NCBI RefSeq assembly: GCF_007644035.1
Contig: NZ_VMTV02000791.1
Span: forward strand, 124,001 to 188,000
Source: Vogesella mureinivorans
GTDB taxonomy: Bacteria > Pseudomonadota > Gammaproteobacteria > Burkholderiales > Chromobacteriaceae
Length of the DNA: 64,000 nucleotides
Direction of reading: 5' to 3'
Part shown: piece after piece, positions 35,546 through 44,938 of the stretch
How the letters are laid out: every line of letters begins with the position of its first letter
Numbering within the stretch: position 1 is the stretch's first letter
Program-made: the position numbers and the translations under genes
Notes under the pieces: model-generated
The model's input: the letters and a program-made list of their open reading frames with translations, nothing else
The model's database searches: none
What the model was told of the DNA's origin: nothing

Positions 35546-36714
35546 TTTTCCAGGCTATAGGTGTGTTCATGGCAGATACGGTTACGCCCGCTCTGCTTGG
35601 CGCTATACATGGCTCGGTCGGCAGTATCCAGTACCTGCACCAGCTTCTGTTCTGTTGCACTACTGCTGGCAATGCCGAAACTGGCGGTGATGGTGAGTAT
35701 CTGGCCTTGCCGCATCAGCGGTTTGCTCTCAATCGCCTGGCGCAGCACCTCTGCCAGCTGCAGGGCATCGGCCTGGCTACCGCCAGGCAAGACGATGGCA
35801 AATTCTTCGCCGCCCAGGCGGAAAGCCTGGCTCAGCTCGGTATGGTGCTGCTTGAGCAGGCGGCCTATGCGCGATAGCACCACATCGCCCATGCTGTGCC
35901 CGTAGCGGTCGTTGATGAGTTTGAAATGGTCGATATCCAGCACGATGACACTAAAGCAGGAAAACTGCTGCAAATAGGCTTCAGTGAGCTTGGTGTGTAG
36001 GGCGCGGCGGTTTTGCAGGGTGGTGAGCTGGTCGTGCAGCGACAGCTTGTGCAGCTGCCTGGCCATGCGCGCCCCGATGCGTACACTGGCCGTCAGGTTG
36101 AAAATGGCGGCCATCACCATAAAGGCTACCGCTTGCAGGGTATTCATGACACTGCTGCTGTACAGCTCTGGCACCATGGCCTCGCCAAACATCAGCCGCA
36201 GCACGGCACGCAGCAAAAAGAAACAGCCAAACAGTGCCGATGAGGCGTGCAGCAGCCAGGTACCAATGCCAGGAAACTCCTTGAGCGAGCGCTGGTGCAT
36301 CTGCCAGGTCACCATCAACAGGATGCAGCCAGTCTGTACCGAGAGCAGCGCCAGCCGTAGCTCGTGCTTGCCTGTCAGGCCCAGCAGCAAAATGGGCGCA
36401 GCTGCCACCAGCGTGCCCAGTAGTATGTCGCGATGGCGGTAGCCGTGCAGGCGCAAAAACAGCAAGCTGGCGTTGGCCGCATACAGAAAGCCGGCTATCA
36501 ACAGGGCAGAGACCAGTGTGTAAGGCCAGGGCTGGCGCAGCATGTCTGCCGGCAGGCTGGCCGACAGCAGCATGCCGGTGGCCAGTAGCAGGGCAGACAA
36601 GCTGTGCTGCCATAGCAGGCGGCGCATGCTTTTCAGTAGCAGAATGGCCAGCAGCCAACCCACGCCATACAGGTAAAACTGCACAATCAATAGCAGCCAG
36701 TATGTTTGGGGCAT
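35542..36714 (-). CDS. Membrane diguanylate cyclase (GGDEF), divergent third copy
   Basis: A 390-residue protein with the same plan as the two neighbours: membrane helices to about residue 205, then GGDEF with DQLTTLQNRR, VLDIDHFKLINDRYGHSMGD, RLGGEEF and ADRAMYSAKQSGRNR. It is clearly related but much more diverged, so an older duplication. No inhibitory RxxD precedes the active site (TELS lies there). It converges with ghrA, stop codons overlapping by two bases. Signal and target are unknown. Confidence 0.93.
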   Translation of the reverse strand: MPQTYWLLLIVQFYLYGVGWLLAILLLKSMRRLLWQHSLSALLLATGMLLSASLPADMLRQPWPYTLVSALLIAGFLYAANASLLFLRLHGYRHRDILLGTLVAAAPILLLGLTGKHELRLALLSVQTGCILLMVTWQMHQRSLKEFPGIGTWLLHASSALFGCFFLLRAVLRLMFGEAMVPELYSSSVMNTLQAVAFMVMAAIFNLTASVRIGARMARQLHKLSLHDQLTTLQNRRALHTKLTEAYLQQFSCFSVIVLDIDHFKLINDRYGHSMGDVVLSRIGRLLKQHHTELSQAFRLGGEEFAIVLPGGSQADALQLAEVLRQAIESKPLMRQGQILTITASFGIASSSATEQKLVQVLDTADRAMYSAKQSGRNRICHEHTYSLEN

Positions 36715-36840
36715 GAGTATTCCGGGCAGAGAGGCAGCAGGCTGCGAACCGGACCATTGTTGCCATGGCGTGCCACTGCGGCAATATCTCTATAAACCCA
36801 TGGCGGCAGTGGTGTTGCGCATCCCCTGCAACGCAGCGGC

Positions 36841-37266
36841 TCAGGCCGTTTTCAGGCGCAATCTGGCATGGTCGTATACCCAATTGAACAGATAGGTATA
36901 GGGCAGAAAAAACAGCAGAATGCCGATATCCAGCAGCAGTGCTTGCCAATAGCTCACCCCCATCCACCACGCCACCAGTGGTACGCAGATAACCACCAAA
37001 CCACCTTCGAACAGTACCGCGTGCAGAGTGCGAACCCGCACCGTGCGTTGCCAGCCGAAGCGGCGTTCCAGGTGCTCGAACAGGGCGCCGAACAGCATGT
37101 TCCAGCTCATGGCAATGGTCGACAGCATGATGGCCAGCACCCCCATCTGCGCCGGGCCATGGCCTAGCAGCCAGCTGCCCAATGGCACCAGTATCAGCAT
37201 GGCACACGCTTCATACAGTACGGCGTGCAACAGGCGTTCGCGTGTGGATTTTGCAGGCTGAATCAT
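36841..37266 (-). CDS. PACE family multidrug/biocide efflux protein
   Basis: A 141-residue membrane protein made of two repeated bacterial-transmembrane-pair units, four helices in total. Each repeat opens with R-x-LHAVLYE / R-x-LHAVLFE (the conserved Glu of PACE proteins) and contains a W or WN motif (SWNMLFGALFEHLERRFGW, YLFNWVYDHARLRL). PACE proteins (AceI type) export biocides such as chlorhexidine and short diamines by proton exchange. It is divergent from a LysR regulator gene, the usual genetic arrangement for this family. Confidence 0.93.
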   Translation of the reverse strand: MIQPAKSTRERLLHAVLYEACAMLILVPLGSWLLGHGPAQMGVLAIMLSTIAMSWNMLFGALFEHLERRFGWQRTVRVRTLHAVLFEGGLVVICVPLVAWWMGVSYWQALLLDIGILLFFLPYTYLFNWVYDHARLRLKTA

Positions 37267-37278
37267 AAAAAAGACCTG

Positions 37279-37288
37279 ATATCGATAT
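37279..37288. promoter_or_regulatory. Palindrome upstream of the PACE gene
   Basis: ATATCGATAT, a perfect 10-bp palindrome 13 bases before the PACE start codon. Candidate half of a LysR-type binding region; unproven. Confidence 0.35.
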
Positions 37289-37337
37289 GAATGGTGGCAG
37301 TGTGATAGGTTTTCCCGCTATATAAAAGCTAGTAACC

Positions 37338-37352
37338 ATCGGAGAAACCGAT
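37338..37352. promoter_or_regulatory. Dyad abutting the LysR start codon
   Basis: ATCGG-AGAAA-CCGAT, perfect 5-bp arms, ending at the base before the regulator ATG. Would suit autorepression of the LysR gene; it also contains the GGAG ribosome binding site. Confidence 0.4.
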
Positions 37353-38243
37353 ATGTCGTTTAGTCAGGATGCGCTGCTAGCCTTTGTGGCAGCGGTAGAC
37401 AATGGCTCGATTTCGGCAGCAGCACGGCAGCTGGGCAAGCGCCAGTCTACGCTGAGCGAAAGCATTGCCAACCTGGAGATCGATCTGGCACTCACGCTAT
37501 TCGAGCGCGGCAGCCGGCAGCTGTCGCTCACCGTGGCCGGCCAGCGCTTGCTGCCGCTGGCGCGCCAGGCACTGGCCGCACACGATAGCTTGCAGCTGCA
37601 AGCGGCTGCCTTGGCCAGCGGGGTGGAAGCCAGGCTGACGCTGGTGCTATCCGACACCTTTCATACCGGTAGCGTGGAGCCGGCGTTGAAAGCGTTTGCC
37701 AGCCTGTACCCGTATACCGAGCTGGAGTGCCTGGTGGGCGAGCAGGACGACTTGCTGGCGCTGGTGCGCAGCGGGCGCGCCCAGTTGGGCCTGATGCCGG
37801 GCGAGGTGCCAGGCGGCAGCGAGTTTGCCGTGCGCGAATTACCGCAACAAGCCCGCACCTCGCTGTACGTGGCCCCCGATCACCCGCTGGCGCAGCAGCC
37901 CCCGGCCGGTGCCTGGGCCTTGCAGGCGCATCGGCAGCTGCGGCTGCAAACGTTCAGTAATACGCTACCGGCAGATGGCATCACCGGCCGTTGCTGGTAT
38001 GCGCCCAGCTATCTGCTACTGCTGGAAATGACGCAGCTGGGTTTTGGCTGGGCCGAGCTGCCGGACTGGCTGGTAGCCCGCTACGCCCCCGAGCTGGTAC
38101 CGCTGGCGCTGCCAGGTTGGCCGCAGCAGCGCAGCCTGCACGCCGTGTGGCAGCGGGCGCAGCCGCTGGGGCCTGCCGCAGCGTGGATGCTGCAGCAGTT
38201 TCTGCAGCCTGCTGCCGCAGGCCAGCCAGGCGGGCAGGGCTAA
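37353..38243 (+). CDS. LysR family transcriptional regulator (next to PACE gene)
   Basis: A 296-residue LysR regulator. The N-terminal winged helix-turn-helix is clear (FVAAVDNGSISAAARQLGKRQSTLSESIANLEIDLALTLFERG), followed by the effector-binding domain. It diverges from the PACE efflux gene with 86 bases between, so it most likely controls that gene, as AceR controls AceI in Acinetobacter. The effector is probably a substrate of the pump. Its stop overlaps the convergent ABC ATPase gene by four bases. Confidence 0.93.
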   Translation: MSFSQDALLAFVAAVDNGSISAAARQLGKRQSTLSESIANLEIDLALTLFERGSRQLSLTVAGQRLLPLARQALAAHDSLQLQAAALASGVEARLTLVLSDTFHTGSVEPALKAFASLYPYTELECLVGEQDDLLALVRSGRAQLGLMPGEVPGGSEFAVRELPQQARTSLYVAPDHPLAQQPPAGAWALQAHRQLRLQTFSNTLPADGITGRCWYAPSYLLLLEMTQLGFGWAELPDWLVARYAPELVPLALPGWPQQRSLHAVWQRAQPLGPAAAWMLQQFLQPAAAGQPGGQG

Positions 38244-39949
38244 GCTAGCGCTACACCGCCCGGATGCGGCCAACCTTGCGGTATGGCCGCCAGCAGCTGG
38301 CGCGTGTAGGGGTGCTGCGGGTGGGCGTACAGGGTGTCGGCGTTGGCTTGCTCTACTACCTGGCCCTGTTGCATCACCATTACCTGGTCGGAAATATGCT
38401 TCACCACCGACAGGTCGTGCGAAATGAACAGATAAGACAGCCCGCATTCATCCTGCAGGTCTTGCAGCAGGTTCAGCACCTGCGCCTGTACCGACACGTC
38501 CAGCGCCGATACCGACTCGTCGCAGATCAGCACGTCCGGCTTCATGGTCAGGCAGCGTGCAATGGCAATGCGCTGGCGCTGGCCGCCGGAAAACTCGTGC
38601 GGGTATTTTTGCAGGGCACGGCTCGGTAGACCTACGCGCTCCAGCAGCGCCATGGCGAGCTGTTTGCGCTCGGCATGGCTGTGGCCGATGCCGTGCAGCA
38701 CCATGGGCTCCAGCAGGATTTCTTCTACGGTAAAGCGCGGGTTCAGCGAGGCATAGGGGTTCTGGAAGATGATCTGGATGCGGCGCTTGCAGGCGTGGAA
38801 TTCGCGTGGCGACATGGCCAGGATATCCTGGCCGTTAAACAGGGCACGCCCGGCGCTGGCCTGATGCAAGCGCATCAGCGTGAGCCCCACCGTGGTCTTG
38901 CCAGAGCCGGACTCGCCCACAATGCCCAGGGTCTTGCCGCGTGCCAGCTGGAACGACACGTCTTTTACTGCGTGAAAGACACGTTTGCCAAACAGCCCTT
39001 CGCGGCTTTCAAAGCTTTTGCACAGCCCCTGTACGTCCAGCACGATGTCGTCCCCCGGCACGTAGCCGCGCGCGCGCTGTGGCGGTGGCTGGTAGGGCTG
39101 GTCTTGCAGAAAGTCGTCGATCACCGCCAGCCGTGCCGGCCGGCTGTCCAGCTGCGGGCGGCAGTTCAGCAGTGCCTTGGTGTAGGCGTCTTGCGGCTGG
39201 CTGAATACCTGCTGCAGCGGGCCGTGCTCGCGGATTTCACCGTGGCGCATCACGATCACCTCATCGGCAAACTCGCCGACCAGGCCCAGGTCGTGGGTAA
39301 TGAACAGCACGGCCATGCCGTGTTTTTTCTGTAGCTGGGCCAGCAGCTGCAGGATTTGCTGCTGGATGGTGACATCCAGCGCGGTAGTGGGCTCATCAGC
39401 AATCAGCAGCTTGGGTTCGCAGGCAATGGCCATGGCGATCATCACGCGCTGCTGCTGGCCACCCGATAGCTGGTGCGGGTAGGCGTCTACCTTGCGGCCC
39501 GGCTCGGGCAGGCCTACCTCTTGCAGCAGCGCTATCGCGCGCTGGCGCGCCGCTTTGCGCCGCATGCCGGTGTGTAGCATCAGGGTTTCGATGATCTGGT
39601 CGCCCACGGTGAAGACCGGGTTCAGCGAGCTCATCGGGTCCTGAAAGATCATGGCAATGTCGCGGCCGCGCAGCGCCCGCAGGGTGTGGCGGTCGGCTTG
39701 CAGCAGCTTACGGCCTTCGAACAGGATCTCGCTGCCGGCTGCGATGGTGGTGTGGTGATCGGGCAGCAGGCGCATGATGGCCATGGCGGTAACGGATTTA
39801 CCCGAGCCCGATTCGCCCACCAGCGCTACGGTACGGTTGGCCGCGATATCGAAGCTGATGCCTTTCAGCGCCTGGAAGTGTTCGCCGCTTTCCATACGGA
39901 AACTCACGCCCAGGTTGCGCACGCTTAGTAGCGGGGATAATGGAGTCAT
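38240..39949 (-). CDS. Peptide ABC transporter, fused double ATPase (DppD-DppF / YejF type)
   Basis: A 569-residue protein with two complete ABC cassettes in tandem: Walker [12 protein letters not shown] and [11 protein letters not shown]; signatures LSGGQQQRV and FSGGQRQRI; Walker B LLIADEPT and [12 protein letters not shown]. Each half ends with the oligopeptide-type C-terminal extension. Such fused ATPases serve Yej-type oligopeptide importers. It is the last gene of a four-gene operon, 9 bases after the DppC-like permease. Confidence 0.94.
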   Translation of the reverse strand: MTPLSPLLSVRNLGVSFRMESGEHFQALKGISFDIAANRTVALVGESGSGKSVTAMAIMRLLPDHHTTIAAGSEILFEGRKLLQADRHTLRALRGRDIAMIFQDPMSSLNPVFTVGDQIIETLMLHTGMRRKAARQRAIALLQEVGLPEPGRKVDAYPHQLSGGQQQRVMIAMAIACEPKLLIADEPTTALDVTIQQQILQLLAQLQKKHGMAVLFITHDLGLVGEFADEVIVMRHGEIREHGPLQQVFSQPQDAYTKALLNCRPQLDSRPARLAVIDDFLQDQPYQPPPQRARGYVPGDDIVLDVQGLCKSFESREGLFGKRVFHAVKDVSFQLARGKTLGIVGESGSGKTTVGLTLMRLHQASAGRALFNGQDILAMSPREFHACKRRIQIIFQNPYASLNPRFTVEEILLEPMVLHGIGHSHAERKQLAMALLERVGLPSRALQKYPHEFSGGQRQRIAIARCLTMKPDVLICDESVSALDVSVQAQVLNLLQDLQDECGLSYLFISHDLSVVKHISDQVMVMQQGQVVEQANADTLYAHPQHPYTRQLLAAIPQGWPHPGGVALA

Positions 39950-39958
39950 GGCGTGTCC

Positions 39959-41053
39959 TTATTGCACTTTCGGGTCCAGCGCATCGCGCAGGCTGTCGGT
40001 GAGCATGCTGAAGGCCGTGACCAGCAGCGACATGCACAGGGTAACGGCAGCCATTTGCCACCAGTAGCCTTGTAGCAGCTCGGCAGGGGCCTCGGCCAGC
40101 ATGGCGCCCCAGCTGGTCTGGGTCACGCCTACGCCGAAACCCAGGAAAGACAGGATGGCTTCGTACTTGATCAGCGCCACGGTCAGAAGGGAAAACTGCA
40201 CCAGCAGCAGGTGGGTAACATTGGGCAGAATGTGGCGGAACATGCGGCTGCGGTGGCTGGCACCGATAGCATCGGCTGCCTGTACGTATTCGCGGCATTT
40301 GTGTTTCATGAATTCGGCGCGCATCAGGCGGTAGGTGCCGGTCCAGCTGGTGAGTGCCATCACCATGATCACGGTATCGATACCGCGGCTCATCACCGCC
40401 GAAAACGCCAGCAGTAGCAGCATGTCGGGTACCGAGGTAAACACGCTGTAAAACCACATCAGCAGGTCGTCCACGCGGCGGCCGAAATAGCCGGACAGCG
40501 CCCCCAGCACGGTGCCGATCAGCATGGCCAGCAGGGCGCCGGACAAGCCCACCAGCAGCGAGGTGGCGGTGCCTTGTATCACTTTTTGCAGCACGTCGCG
40601 GCCGCGGCTATCGCTACCGCAGACCAGGCTGCCGTCGTGCGGGGGCACGGCGGTGCTGGCCGGGGCGGTTTTGGCGGCGGCGGCCTGGGCGGCGGCCATG
40701 TCGGCTGCCAGCGGGTCGTCTTCGGCACTCATGCCGGTGGCGGCGCTGGCATCGGCAGTGCTGGTGTGGTGCTGCTGTGCGGCATCGATATCGGCGGCGG
40801 TCAGCTCTACCGTGGCCGGGCCGTAGTGCTTGAACAGCGCCGGCGGTGTATTGGGTTTGGCCACTTCATGGCGCCAGTGGCTGCCGGCCAGGCCTAGCCA
40901 GCCGGCCAGGGCCAGCAGGACAAAGGCGGCGACAACCCACAGGGCGGCCAGGCCTATGCGGTCGCGGCGCAGGCGCTGCCAGCCCAGCTGCCACAGGCTG
41001 CGGGAGGCCGGGCAGGCTGCGTCTGCGGCCAACAGGGGAGTGTGATTCGTCAT
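39959..41053 (-). CDS. Peptide ABC transporter permease (DppC/YejE type) with a long periplasmic insert
   Basis: A 364-residue permease, longer than a normal DppC (about 300). After the first helix (AALWVVAAFVLLALAGWLGLAG) there is a ~90-residue polar insert (about 60-150), rich in Ala, Asp, Thr and His. It runs to the expected GSDSRGRDVLQKVIQGTATSLLVG, and five more helices follow, with the EAA-type loop EYVQAADAIGASHRSRMFRHILPN. Such an insert would lie in the periplasm near the docking binding protein. Operon position: third, 9 bases behind the DppB-like gene and 9 before the ATPase. Confidence 0.92.
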   Translation of the reverse strand: MTNHTPLLAADAACPASRSLWQLGWQRLRRDRIGLAALWVVAAFVLLALAGWLGLAGSHWRHEVAKPNTPPALFKHYGPATVELTAADIDAAQQHHTSTADASAATGMSAEDDPLAADMAAAQAAAAKTAPASTAVPPHDGSLVCGSDSRGRDVLQKVIQGTATSLLVGLSGALLAMLIGTVLGALSGYFGRRVDDLLMWFYSVFTSVPDMLLLLAFSAVMSRGIDTVIMVMALTSWTGTYRLMRAEFMKHKCREYVQAADAIGASHRSRMFRHILPNVTHLLLVQFSLLTVALIKYEAILSFLGFGVGVTQTSWGAMLAEAPAELLQGYWWQMAAVTLCMSLLVTAFSMLTDSLRDALDPKVQ

Positions 41054-41062
41054 GGATAGGCC

Positions 41063-42001
41063 TTATTTCAGCTGTACGCGCGGGTCGATCAGTTTGTAAA
41101 CGATATCGGCCAGCAGGTTGAACAGCATGGTGGCCAGCGCCACATAAATGGTGATGGCTTTGATCACCGGGAAGTCACTGCGGTCTACCGCATTCAGTAC
41201 CTCGTTACCCATGCCGGGTATGCCGAAGAAACGCTCCAGCAGCAGCGCGCCCAGAAACAGGTAGGGCAGCGACATCATCAGCGAGGTGACCACCGGGATC
41301 AGCGCATTGCGCATCACGTGTTTCAGCATGATGGTGCGCTCCGACAGCCCCTTGGCGCGGGCGGTGCGCACGTAGTCGTGGCCCATTTCCTCGATAAAGC
41401 AGCTGCGGTAAAAGCGGATATCCGGCGCCAGGCTCACCACCAGCCCCAGCAGCAGCGGCAGGGGGATGTAGTACCACAGGTTGGTGGCCAGGCTATCGCT
41501 CCAGCCCAGGATGGGAAACCAGCCCAGCTTGTGCGCCAGCCAGTACTGGCCGGCAATGATGTACACCAGGGCGCTAACCGACATGGCCAGGGTGCAGATC
41601 AGGGTGACGATGCGGTCGGTCAGGCTGCCGCGCACATAGGCCACGATGGCAGCAATGATGACCGATAGCAGCAAGCTGACCAGCAGCATGGGCAGCGCCA
41701 GCGTCAGCGAGGGGCCGATGCGGCTGGCCAGGATCTCGGCCACCGGCTGCTGGGTAGACCACGAAATGCCAAAGTCCAGCGTGAGTACCTGCCGGACAAA
41801 GATCAGAAACTGCTGGGGCAGGGATTGGTCCAGCCCCAGCTGGTGGCGGATATTGGCCAGCGTGTCGGCAGAAAAGCTTTTGCCGGCCAGGATATACGAC
41901 GGGTCGCCGCCCACCCAGTTGAACAGCACGAATAGCAGCAGCATGACCCCGAACAGGGTAGGGACCATCTGCCACAGGCGGCGCAAGATATAAGCAAACA
42001 T
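41063..42001 (-). CDS. Peptide ABC transporter permease (DppB/YejB type)
   Basis: A 312-residue permease with six helices and the DppB-type start MFAYILRRLWQMVPTLFGVMLLLFVLFNWVGGDP. The EAA-type cytoplasmic loop reads DYVRTARAKGLSERTIMLKHVMRNALIP. It pairs with the DppC-like permease to form the membrane channel. The binding-protein gene ends 69 bases upstream. Confidence 0.95.
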   Translation of the reverse strand: MFAYILRRLWQMVPTLFGVMLLLFVLFNWVGGDPSYILAGKSFSADTLANIRHQLGLDQSLPQQFLIFVRQVLTLDFGISWSTQQPVAEILASRIGPSLTLALPMLLVSLLLSVIIAAIVAYVRGSLTDRIVTLICTLAMSVSALVYIIAGQYWLAHKLGWFPILGWSDSLATNLWYYIPLPLLLGLVVSLAPDIRFYRSCFIEEMGHDYVRTARAKGLSERTIMLKHVMRNALIPVVTSLMMSLPYLFLGALLLERFFGIPGMGNEVLNAVDRSDFPVIKAITIYVALATMLFNLLADIVYKLIDPRVQLK

Positions 42002-42070
42002 GGTTCAGGCTCCAGAAAAACACAGGCAGCCAGCCCCAGCGGGGCCGGCTGCGGGTAACCATCGCAGGGT

Positions 42071-43795
42071 TTATTTCTGGATGTCGATATAACGCCAGGT
42101 GGTATTCAGCAGCGGGTGCAGCTTGAAGTTTTTTACATAGCTGTGCGCTAGCGAGCTACGGATGCGGGTATCGCCAAAAATCCACGGCTGCTGGGCGACC
42201 ACGATCTTGTTCATGGCATCGTACAGCCTGTTGCGCTCGGCACCGTCTTGCAGCTTCAGCGAGGCTTCGAACAGGCGGTCGTATTCGGCATGCCTGAAGC
42301 TGGCGCTGTTGGCGTCGCCCGCGTTCTTGCTGTACAGCAGCTGCATGAAGTTCTCGCCATCCGGGTAGTCGGCGCCCCAGGCCAGGTTCCACATTTGCAG
42401 CTTGTTCTGGCGGTTGGCCTTGTTCAGCTCGTTCCACTTGCCGTATTTGAAGGTGAGCTGGATTTTCAGGCTATCGAAAGCCTGTTGCCAGTATTCGTTC
42501 CACTGTTTTTCGATGCCGCTGGTGCCGGTGGCCATTTCAATGGACAGCGGCTTGCCGTCTGGCAGGGTGCGCAGGCCGTTGGCGCCGACCTTGTAGCCAA
42601 AGCGGTCCAGCAGGGCGTTGGCCGCTGCCGGGTCGTACTTTACCGCACCCTTGAACGCCGGGTTGTGGCCGGCTACGCCTTCCGGAATGACATAGTTCAT
42701 CGGCACCGCCTGGCCCCGGCGGATGGCAGCGATGGTTTCGCTGCGCGGAAACGCCATGGCGATGGCGCGGCGCAAGGCGATTTTTTCCTTGGCGCTGCCC
42801 CCCACTACCGGGTCTTGCATATTGAAGAACTGGTAGGTCACTTCCAGGTCTTTCTTGCGCTCCAGCTGTATGCCCTGCTTGGCGTATTTGGGCTGCAGCT
42901 TCACGTTTAGCGGGTTTTTAGGGTCGATCACCAGCGCTTCTTGCAGTGCAGCCTGCGGAATGCCGGAGATATCCAGCTGCTTGTTGATGAAGGCCAGCCA
43001 CAGTGGCTGCTCTTCTTCGATGATGGACACCTCTACGCGGCCAACCTTGGGCAAGGTCTGGCCATTGAGCACCAGCTTGCGAAAATTCGGGTTGGCTTCC
43101 AGCACGATCTTGCTGCCGGGTTTCCACTCTTTCAGCGTGTAAGGCCCGGTGCCCACCGGCTTGGCATTGGTGTTGCTGGCGTAGGCTTCGATGGCTTCAC
43201 GCGCTACGGCGCCGAAAGCCGGCATGGCCAGAATCTGCAGAAAGTTGTAGTTGCCCTCGGTCAGCGTGAGCTGCAGCGTGTATTTGTCCAGCGCCTTGAT
43301 GCCCTCTACCGGGCTGTCGTAGTTCAGTGCGCCTTTGCCGGCTGCCTTGACCAGCGTGTCTGCGCCGACAAAGCGGCCATCCACCAGAAAGCTCCACGGC
43401 GAATTGATGGTGGGGTCCAGGTGGCGCTTGATGGCATAGGCGTAGTCGGCAGCGGTCAGCTCGCGCTTCTGGCCTTTGAAAACAGGGTCTGCCGCAAAAT
43501 AGATACCCGGCTTGAGCTTGAAGGTGTACACGCGGCCATCTGCCGACACGGCAGGCAGGGCAACGGTGGTATTGGGAATCACCTTGGCCGGGCGCGCCAG
43601 GTAGTCATAGCTTACCAGCGGGTCGAACACGTTTTCGATGATGGCGCCGGAGTACGTGTCCGATACCTTGGCCGGGTCGAAGCCGGTTTCCGGTACGTTA
43701 AAGGCCACGCGCAGCACCTTGTTCATGTCTGCCGCCTGGGCGGCCATGGTGAAGAGGGCGGTGATAGCCGCCACGAGCATGCGTTTCTTCATCAT
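42071..43795 (-). CDS. Periplasmic peptide-binding protein (SBP family 5)
   Basis: A 574-residue secreted binding protein with signal peptide MMKKRMLVAAITALFTMAAQAAD and the family-5 blocks (LRVAFNVPETGFDPAK, YTFKLKPGIYFA, GTGPYTLKEWKPGSKI). It opens the four-gene importer operon. AAGGAG lies 5 bases before ATG 43795, so the longer frame is not used. Ligand is probably oligopeptides or a related compound; the Yej-type ATPase fusion downstream is compatible with that. The 142 bases upstream, before the next gene's stop, hold the promoter. Confidence 0.94.
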   Translation of the reverse strand: MMKKRMLVAAITALFTMAAQAADMNKVLRVAFNVPETGFDPAKVSDTYSGAIIENVFDPLVSYDYLARPAKVIPNTTVALPAVSADGRVYTFKLKPGIYFAADPVFKGQKRELTAADYAYAIKRHLDPTINSPWSFLVDGRFVGADTLVKAAGKGALNYDSPVEGIKALDKYTLQLTLTEGNYNFLQILAMPAFGAVAREAIEAYASNTNAKPVGTGPYTLKEWKPGSKIVLEANPNFRKLVLNGQTLPKVGRVEVSIIEEEQPLWLAFINKQLDISGIPQAALQEALVIDPKNPLNVKLQPKYAKQGIQLERKKDLEVTYQFFNMQDPVVGGSAKEKIALRRAIAMAFPRSETIAAIRRGQAVPMNYVIPEGVAGHNPAFKGAVKYDPAAANALLDRFGYKVGANGLRTLPDGKPLSIEMATGTSGIEKQWNEYWQQAFDSLKIQLTFKYGKWNELNKANRQNKLQMWNLAWGADYPDGENFMQLLYSKNAGDANSASFRHAEYDRLFEASLKLQDGAERNRLYDAMNKIVVAQQPWIFGDTRIRSSLAHSYVKNFKLHPLLNTTWRYIDIQK

Positions 43796-43937
43796 TGTTT
43801 CTCCTTGTTGTCCTGGTGCTGCCGCTTGCCGGGCAGCCGATACCAGCCTTTTATCGATGGCAGCAGAGTAAACCACGGCGCAGCCTGATGAAATATCTAT
43901 TGGCACTGGCCTTTAGGTTAGGCCGCTTGGCCCCAGC

Positions 43938-44837
43938 TTAGGTCATGGCGGCTGATGTCAGCATGGTCTGCAGCAGCGCCAGGGTAAGCTGCACTTTTTG
44001 GGGCAGATAGCGCCGCGCAGGGTAGACCGCGTAGACCTGTGCGGCCAAGGTGCTGACATCCAGCGTGATGCGCTGCAAGCGGCCATCGGCCAGCGCATCG
44101 GCCAGCAGAAAATCCGGTTGATAAGCAATGCCCATGCCGGCAATGGCTGCATTCACCAGCACATCACCGTTATTGGCCAGCAGCGGCCCGTGTACCGCCT
44201 GCTGGTGCAGGGTCTGGCCGCTGCCAAACTGCCAGAACTGTTGTGTCTGCTGCAGGCTGTAGCGCAGGCAGGCGTGGCCCGCCAGCTCGGCCAGCGTGCG
44301 TGGCGTACCGTGGCGGGCCAGGTAAGCAGGGGCCGCGCACAGCACCATGGCGATCTCGCCCAGCGGCCGTGCTACCAGCTGCCCGGGCAGCGGCTGCGTG
44401 CTGATGCGCAGCGCCAGGTCGAAGCCGGCCTCCACCAGGTCTACCTGTTCGTCGGACAGTACCAGCTCTATTTCCAGCTGCGGGTGGCTGGTGTGCAATT
44501 GTGCCATCCAGCTGCCCAGAAAGCGCATGCCAAAAGATAACGGCGCCGACATGCGCAGCTTGCCGTGTACGCTCACGCTCTGCTGCTGGGCCAGCGCATC
44601 GGCTTCTTCCAGCTGCGCCAGGATAGGCCCGATGCGGCGGCTGTAGTCCTGGCCCGCTTCGGTTAGCGTCATGCGGCGCGTGGTGCGCTGTATCAAGCGG
44701 CAGCCCAGGTGTTGTTCCAGCGCCGCCAGCTGCTTGCTGACCATGGCGCTGGACATGCCCAGCCGCTGCGCGGCCCCGACAAAGCTACCGGCATCCACAA
44801 TCGCCTGAAACACCTGCAGTGCGGTGAGTCTGTCCAT
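43938..44837 (-). CDS. LysR family transcriptional regulator (next to LigB-type dioxygenase)
   Basis: A 299-residue LysR regulator with the DNA-binding helix-turn-helix VFQAIVDAGSFVGAAQRLGMSSAMVSKQLAALEQHLGCRLIQRTTRRMTLTEAG compressed at the N-terminus and an effector domain after it. It diverges from the LigB-type dioxygenase across 101 bases carrying a LysR-type box. Proteins of this subtype next to YgiD/LigB-like genes are often pH- or redox-related, but the effector here is unknown. Confidence 0.93.
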   Translation of the reverse strand: MDRLTALQVFQAIVDAGSFVGAAQRLGMSSAMVSKQLAALEQHLGCRLIQRTTRRMTLTEAGQDYSRRIGPILAQLEEADALAQQQSVSVHGKLRMSAPLSFGMRFLGSWMAQLHTSHPQLEIELVLSDEQVDLVEAGFDLALRISTQPLPGQLVARPLGEIAMVLCAAPAYLARHGTPRTLAELAGHACLRYSLQQTQQFWQFGSGQTLHQQAVHGPLLANNGDVLVNAAIAGMGIAYQPDFLLADALADGRLQRITLDVSTLAAQVYAVYPARRYLPQKVQLTLALLQTMLTSAAMT

Positions 44838-44871
44838 TGATTGTTTCTTTTTGGTAATGAATCAACTTCCG

Positions 44872-44890
44872 GATTGTATCTTTATCAATC
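44872..44890. promoter_or_regulatory. LysR-type operator between regulator and dioxygenase gene
   Basis: GATTG, nine bases (TATCTTTAT), CAATC: perfect arms giving the T-N11-A pattern of LysR boxes. It lies 34 bases from the regulator start and 48 from the dioxygenase start. Confidence 0.6.
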
Positions 44891-44938
44891 CATTGAGATG
44901 AATTGTAATGCAGTCATCACCGAATAAAGGAGCTTGCC

